Shown in pieces: positions 5,493 through 8,903 of a stretch of 8,903 nt of DNA (positions are counted from its first letter, which is position 1; every line of letters starts with the position of its first letter). A program made the position numbers and the translations under genes. Source of the DNA: Bifidobacteriaceae bacterium (GTDB lineage Bacteria > Actinomycetota > Actinomycetes > Actinomycetales > WQXJ01). The notes under the pieces were generated by a model. That model did not search any database and had not been told where the DNA came from. It worked only from the letters and a program-made list of their open reading frames with translations. The stretch covers positions 1 to 8,903 of the forward strand of contig JAIRNM010000244.1 in assembly GCA_031258055.1 (NCBI GenBank), in the 5' to 3' direction.

Positions 5493-6808
5493 ACACAAGA
5501 AAAGCCCTACTAGCATCTTGCGCAGTGGTTGCGGCAGCGCTGATGGGCTGTGCCCCTAGCTCTGGCTCCAAGACCGACTCAACGAGCGAGGCGCCGTCAT
5601 CAGTTTCGACTGAAGTCGCCACACAGGCAAAGATCCGGGTAGCTGGTTGGGATGATTCAGCGGTCTCAGCAGGCATTATCGAAGAATTCGAGAAGAAGTA
5701 CCCGAACATCGACGTCGAGTATGAGTTCACCTCGGCCGCCGACTATCAGAAGACAATTAGTCTCAACATGCAATCCGACAATCCGCCCGATGTCGCCCAG
5801 TACAACACGCCTATGCGCGACCTGAACGCAGCCGGGCTGATACTCGACCTTGAGCCTTATGCCAGCGAGTACGGCTGGAACGACCTGATCGCGTCATCCT
5901 TGCTTGACCAGACGAGGTTCTCCGACGACGGCAAGCGGATGGGCGAAGGCCGACTCATCGCAGCTCCCTATCTTGTCCCGGTGCTGGGCGTTTTCGTCAA
6001 CAAGACGCTAGAGGCACAGGCGGGCCTTGATGCCGCACCATCAGACCTCGACGCATTCGAAGCTAACCTCAAGAAGGCCAAGGATGGCGGCCTATTACCG
6101 CTCATGATCGGCGCGCTCGACTATGGCGGGATTCACAACTGGGCGGGAGTTCTCAACTCCTACTGCGAGCCCGCAGTCCAAAAGGACTGGCTGTTCGGCA
6201 AGGCCGGCGCATCGCTGGACATAGACTGTGCCAAACAGGCCACGTCACGCTTCCAGGAGTGGTTCGCCAATGGCTACTACCCTGCGGATGCCAATGGAAC
6301 AGCCGACACGGACGCAGCCGCAAGGTTCGCCGCTGGTGAGGCAGTCTACATAATTGACGGGTCCTGGCAGGGCGGCATGTTTGAGAAGGAACTGGGAGCT
6401 GGCAACGTCGGCTTCTACTTGCTTCCCCACGTTACAGCGGACGGCCCGTCGGTGACCAACGCCTCAGTCGCAGCCTATTCGGTTTCGGCAAAAACTCAGC
6501 ATCCTGATGCTGCGGCGGCGTTCTTGAACTTCATGTTCTCACCGGAGGCCGGCAAAGTCATCACCGACTCGGGCCAGTTGTCCTGCAACCCGGCGGCCAA
6601 TGAGGGACTGACAGGAGTCAACGGCGAGATCGCGGCAGGCTTCGCCAAAGTGGTGGAGGATGACGCAGCCCTTGTTTGGCCAGACCAGGCAGCCCCAACA
6701 CTCCTTGATCTGATCACGGCAGACATTCAGCTTCTTTTCGGCGAAAAGAAGACGGCCCAAGAAATGGTTGTCGAGGTCCAGGCTGACTGGGCCGAATACC
6801 ACCAGTAA
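5489..6808 (+). CDS. ABC sugar transporter solute-binding lipoprotein (family 1)
   Basis: The 439-residue protein starts with a lipoprotein signal: basic residues R4 and K5, a hydrophobic core (6-18) and a lipobox L-M-G-C with C21 as the lipidated cysteine. A Ser/Thr-rich linker to about residue 45 follows. The mature part, beginning K-I-R-V-A-G-W, carries the family 1 pattern IIEEFEKKYPNIDVEYE, N-P-P-D-V-A-Q-Y and, further on, the AAAFLNFMFSPEAGK segment typical of sugar-binding proteins. It should sit on the outer face of the membrane and deliver an oligosaccharide to the permeases encoded downstream. Its ATG overlaps the DUF4185-like gene stop (ATGA), with AAAGGAAG just upstream, so translation is probably coupled. 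The ligand cannot be read from sequence. Confidence 0.93.
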   Translation: MNTRKALLASCAVVAAALMGCAPSSGSKTDSTSEAPSSVSTEVATQAKIRVAGWDDSAVSAGIIEEFEKKYPNIDVEYEFTSAADYQKTISLNMQSDNPPDVAQYNTPMRDLNAAGLILDLEPYASEYGWNDLIASSLLDQTRFSDDGKRMGEGRLIAAPYLVPVLGVFVNKTLEAQAGLDAAPSDLDAFEANLKKAKDGGLLPLMIGALDYGGIHNWAGVLNSYCEPAVQKDWLFGKAGASLDIDCAKQATSRFQEWFANGYYPADANGTADTDAAARFAAGEAVYIIDGSWQGGMFEKELGAGNVGFYLLPHVTADGPSVTNASVAAYSVSAKTQHPDAAAAFLNFMFSPEAGKVITDSGQLSCNPAANEGLTGVNGEIAAGFAKVVEDDAALVWPDQAAPTLLDLITADIQLLFGEKKTAQEMVVEVQADWAEYHQ

Positions 6809-6821
6809 CCCTCTGACGTTG

Positions 6822-6851
6822 GTGGCATGGCGATTTGGCTGTCCATGCCAC
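6822..6851 (+). promoter_or_regulatory. Intercistronic stem-loop after the binding-protein gene
   Basis: GTGGCATGG (6822-6830) pairs perfectly with CCATGCCAC (6843-6851) around a 12-base loop, and GTT/AAC can extend it past one bulged G. It lies in the 90-base gap between the binding-protein and first permease genes. There is no T tract. Such hairpins often stabilise the upstream part of transporter mRNAs, so that more binding protein than permease is made. Confidence 0.6.
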
Positions 6852-6898
6852 AACTTCCCAACTGCTCCATCCAGTGTCCTGGATGAAGGAGGTCACTT

Positions 6899-7777
6899 AT
6901 GCGCCGGAAACGGCGATCCGACTGGCTGGGCTACCTCTACCTGCTTCCTGCGGTGATCTTTTTCACGGCCTTCGTAGTTGTTCCTGCAGTCCAGACATTT
7001 TGGTACTCGTTCTGGGATTGGAATGGCCTGACGGATGCGGTCTGGGCCGGAGTGTCGAACTTCGGCCGAATGGTGACTGAGCCCTTGCTTTCCGGTGCGG
7101 TGATTCATTCCGTCGTGCTTCTGGTGTTTTTCGCGGTCTTGCCGGTGATACTCGGCTTACTAGTGACGATGCTGCTGGGCTACCGAGGGCGAAGAGGAAT
7201 GACCGTTTACCGAACGGCCTTCTTTCTTCCCCAGGTCGTCGCCCTTGTTGCTATTGGGGTGATTTGGCGCTGGATGTACTCCACATCCGGACCGCTAGAG
7301 CAGGTGTTGCGGGCCATTGGGTTGCACGGGCCCCAAGAAGGGTGGCTTGGAAACTTTGACACCGCCCTGCCTGCCGTGGGATTGATTGGCACATGGCTGC
7401 TTTACGGAGTATGTGTCACGCTGTTTCTGTCCGGGGCACAGAAGATCGACCCCGACCTGTACAACGCCGCATCCGTGGACGGTGCCGGCCAGTTCCGCCA
7501 GTTCCTAGCCGTGACCATGCCAGGCTTACGTCGGGAAATCGCTTTGGCGATGACCATCACTGGGATTGCTGCCCTGGCGAGCTTTGACCTGGTATACACG
7601 GCCACCAACGGCGGCCCAGGGAATGAGACGACCGTGCCAGGACTGTTGGTATACCGCCTTGGGTTCACTAACGGGAGGGTTGGCGCGGCATCGGCAGTGG
7701 CCGTTGGCCTGACCCTCATCATGGCCGTCTACGTCCTCATCATCAACAAGGTCAGTAGTAATGGAGACGAAGAGTGA
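6899..7777 (+). CDS. ABC sugar transporter permease, MalF/UgpA type
   Basis: The 292-residue integral membrane protein has a basic N-terminus (MRRKRR) followed by a first helix (about 11-30) and five further hydrophobic segments, as expected for a six-helix sugar permease. The cytoplasmic EAA loop that docks on the ATPase is at residues 188-210 (Y-N-A-A-S-V-D-G-A-G ... T-M-P-G-L). The conserved periplasm-side string T-N-G-G-P-G-N-E-T-T (236-245) is typical of the MalF-like partner. The ATG has an ideal AAGGAGG six bases upstream (6886-6892), which allows independent translation after the intercistronic stem-loop. Its stop overlaps the next start by GTGA. It should form a heterodimer with the second permease and accept substrate from the lipoprotein. 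Confidence 0.94.
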   Translation: MRRKRRSDWLGYLYLLPAVIFFTAFVVVPAVQTFWYSFWDWNGLTDAVWAGVSNFGRMVTEPLLSGAVIHSVVLLVFFAVLPVILGLLVTMLLGYRGRRGMTVYRTAFFLPQVVALVAIGVIWRWMYSTSGPLEQVLRAIGLHGPQEGWLGNFDTALPAVGLIGTWLLYGVCVTLFLSGAQKIDPDLYNAASVDGAGQFRQFLAVTMPGLRREIALAMTITGIAALASFDLVYTATNGGPGNETTVPGLLVYRLGFTNGRVGAASAVAVGLTLIMAVYVLIINKVSSNGDEE

Positions 7778-8598
7778 AGGGTTCAACGAAAGCCTCCATC
7801 GCCTCCCATGTGGTCTTGCTGGCAATGATGCTTGTCACGCTATTCCCGTTAGTGGCGGCACTGTTCGCGGCAATGAAGGAACCTGGAAGCCCGGTGATGG
7901 GGTTGCAGTGGCCGGACCGATGGTCGCTTGACACATTCATGTATGCATGGGACAAGGCTGGATTCAGTGACTTGATGATGTCCAGCTTGATTGTGATTCT
8001 CTTCGTGGTGCCCATCGCGATGATCTGTGCGTTGATGGCGGGCTATGCCCTGGGAACGCTCAAGCTACGGTTCGGCAAGCCAATCTACCTTTTCCTGATC
8101 CTGGGACTAACCCTGCCGATTGAACTAATGATCATCCCGCTGTATCACGACTTTTCCCAGGTGGGATTGTTGAATTCGTACCAAGGAGTAATCCTGGCCG
8201 AAATCGGTCTTTTCATGCCGTTCGGCACTTTCTGGATGACGGCCCATTTCGCGTCACTGCCATCAAGCTTGATTGAGGCAGCCCAGCTTGATGGCGCCAG
8301 CCGACGCGTGATTCTGTGGAGAGTTTTGCTGCCAGGAGCCCGGCCATCCATGACCACTCTGGGAGTGCTCTACTTCATTTGGTCATGGAACCAGTTCCTG
8401 TTGCCGTTGGTGCTCATTACCAGCCCCGGCAAACGCACAGCACCTGCCGGCCTGGGATCATTTGCGGGCGAATACACATTAGATGTGCCCGGGTTATCCG
8501 CCGCCACATTGCTGACCATGCTTCCTCCCCTTGTGGTGTACCTGTTCTTCCAACGGCACTTCATCAGCGGGATGCTCCATGGCGCCATCAAAGGTTGA
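7774..8598 (+). CDS. ABC sugar transporter permease, MalG/UgpE type
   Basis: The 274-residue membrane protein begins with GTG, overlapping the previous stop by 4 bases. A first helix covers about 11-33. The EAA loop is at 168-190 (E-A-A-Q-L-D-G-A-S ... L-L-P-G-A-R-P), with the standard Gly at position 173. The string F-I-W-S-W-N-Q-F-L-L-P-L (201-212) and the C-terminal Q-R-H-F-I-S-G-M-L-H-G-A-I-K-G (260-274) are hallmarks of MalG-like permeases in CUT1 importers. It is the last gene of the operon. No nucleotide-binding subunit follows, so the complex probably uses a shared ATPase encoded elsewhere, as many Gram-positive CUT1 systems do. Confidence 0.94.
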   Translation: MKGSTKASIASHVVLLAMMLVTLFPLVAALFAAMKEPGSPVMGLQWPDRWSLDTFMYAWDKAGFSDLMMSSLIVILFVVPIAMICALMAGYALGTLKLRFGKPIYLFLILGLTLPIELMIIPLYHDFSQVGLLNSYQGVILAEIGLFMPFGTFWMTAHFASLPSSLIEAAQLDGASRRVILWRVLLPGARPSMTTLGVLYFIWSWNQFLLPLVLITSPGKRTAPAGLGSFAGEYTLDVPGLSAATLLTMLPPLVVYLFFQRHFISGMLHGAIKG

Positions 8599-8782
8599 TT
8601 GCGCTCGGCTCGCGCCGCGATGCTCGATGCCGCCCACAGACCTGGCCCGACGGCACCGGCCACTGTCAACGTTGTGCGCGCCAGTGTCAGGTATCCATGC
8701 GGGCTCCCAGTCCCCATTGGCTGGGCCCGCTACCCGGTGCATTCAGGTCTGCTTGGGAGGAACAAGGTGGGAAATCAACTGG
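8599..8782. other. Convergent intergenic region between the operon and the second glxK copy
   Basis: No gene is supported. The plus-strand transport operon and the minus-strand glxK-like fragment converge here. I see no clear hairpin-plus-T-tract terminator. The segment includes module L copy 2 (8650-8684) and most of the 148 bases that are absent from the corresponding place at the left glxK copy. One plus-strand frame reads C-Q-R-C-A-R-Q, echoing C-Q-G-C-A-R-Q at the left copy. Confidence 0.5.
8650..8684. repeat. Direct repeat module L, copy 2
   Basis: It matches 1665-1699 at 31 of 35 positions, with the longest exact run GTTGTGCGCGCCAG. Here it is separated from the 71-base repeat by 148 bases. 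Confidence 0.65.
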
Positions 8783-8903
8783 CTAGCGCGGCCCGCTAGG
8801 TCCCACGGCTACCTCCCCGGCGGGGCACGGGTTGGATTTCCCCGCTATCCAAGTGCCGAGCGCGTCAGCGGTGGCGGCTGTGACCAGCTCGGCCGCATGT
8901 GAC
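8783..8903 (-). CDS. C-terminal fragment of a second glycerate-kinase-like gene, cut by the window edge
   Basis: The minus-strand frame holds 39 codons and a TAG stop. The first 23 residues visible are identical to about S355-S377 of the complete glycerate kinase, at both DNA and protein level. The remaining 16 residues (N-P-C-P-A-G-E-V-A-V-G-P-S-G-P-R) replace the six-residue tail of the other copy. The rest of the gene, if present, lies beyond the window. It could be a full paralogue, a 3'-end fragment left by recombination, or an assembly artefact at a contig end. Only the tail is seen, so enzyme activity is not claimed. Confidence 0.6.
   Translation of the reverse strand, partial: SHAAELVTAATADALGTWIAGKSNPCPAGEVAVGPSGPR
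8833..8903. repeat. Perfect 71-base direct repeat, copy 2 (at window edge)
   Basis: It is identical to 1701-1771 and reaches the last base of the window, so its right boundary is unknown. Start-to-start distance between the two copies is 7132 bases. Confidence 0.95.

Noticed and set aside
8370..8786. Long open frames overlapping the second permease gene on both strands
   Set aside because: They are shadows of a strongly supported permease gene and show no independent family features.

Overview
The window looks like actinobacterial DNA from an accessory region. Promoters fit TTGACN / TANNNT, GTG and TTG starts are used, and the proteins are rich in Ala, Gly, Arg and Val. Hand counts on single 60-base lines gave 40/60 G+C at 541, 37/60 at 2281 and 34/60 at 7201, so the right-hand sugar operon seems less GC-rich than the left end. 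These are spot samples, not a full composition profile. No rRNA, tRNA, CRISPR array, transposase or integrase was found.

Left part (1-3545). A 5'-truncated superfamily II helicase of the kind found in TOTE-like conflict systems runs off the left edge. It meets, tail to tail, a small membrane protein gene (YgjV-like N-terminus plus a soluble C-terminal domain). That gene is bracketed by two copies of the helicase 3' end (745-778 and 1520-1553). Next on the minus strand come a glycerate 2-kinase and, upstream of it, an AbrB-type antitoxin / PIN-domain toxin pair (vapBC). The order of transcription is vapB, vapC, glxK. The vapB promoter carries a perfect palindrome between its -35 and -10 boxes. 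A strong stem-loop lies between vapC and glxK.

Middle (3546-4305). About 760 bases hold no convincing gene. They contain two imperfect 40-base direct repeats that flank a 38-base stem-loop, and a few short coding-like scraps.

Right part (4273-8598). This is a compact carbohydrate operon. A well-formed promoter (TTGACC-N17-TAGCCT) overlaps or abuts a perfect 14-base LacI-type operator. It drives a DUF4185-like (possibly GH183-related) propeller protein with no export signal, then a lipoprotein solute-binding protein and two MalF/MalG-type permeases. Start/stop overlaps of 4 bases join the first two genes and the last two. A stem-loop sits between the binding-protein and first permease genes. 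No ATPase gene is present, so the importer probably borrows a shared MsmX/MsiK-type ATPase. The likely logic is that the operon imports a glycan fragment, the non-exported DUF4185-like protein acts on it in the cytoplasm, and a LacI-family regulator encoded elsewhere senses the product.

Right edge. The last 71 bases are an exact direct copy of 1701-1771, the 3' end of glxK. The window therefore ends inside a second, minus-strand glxK-like gene with a different C-terminal tail. The whole stretch between the two copies may be a recombination-prone island, or the copy may mark an assembly breakpoint.
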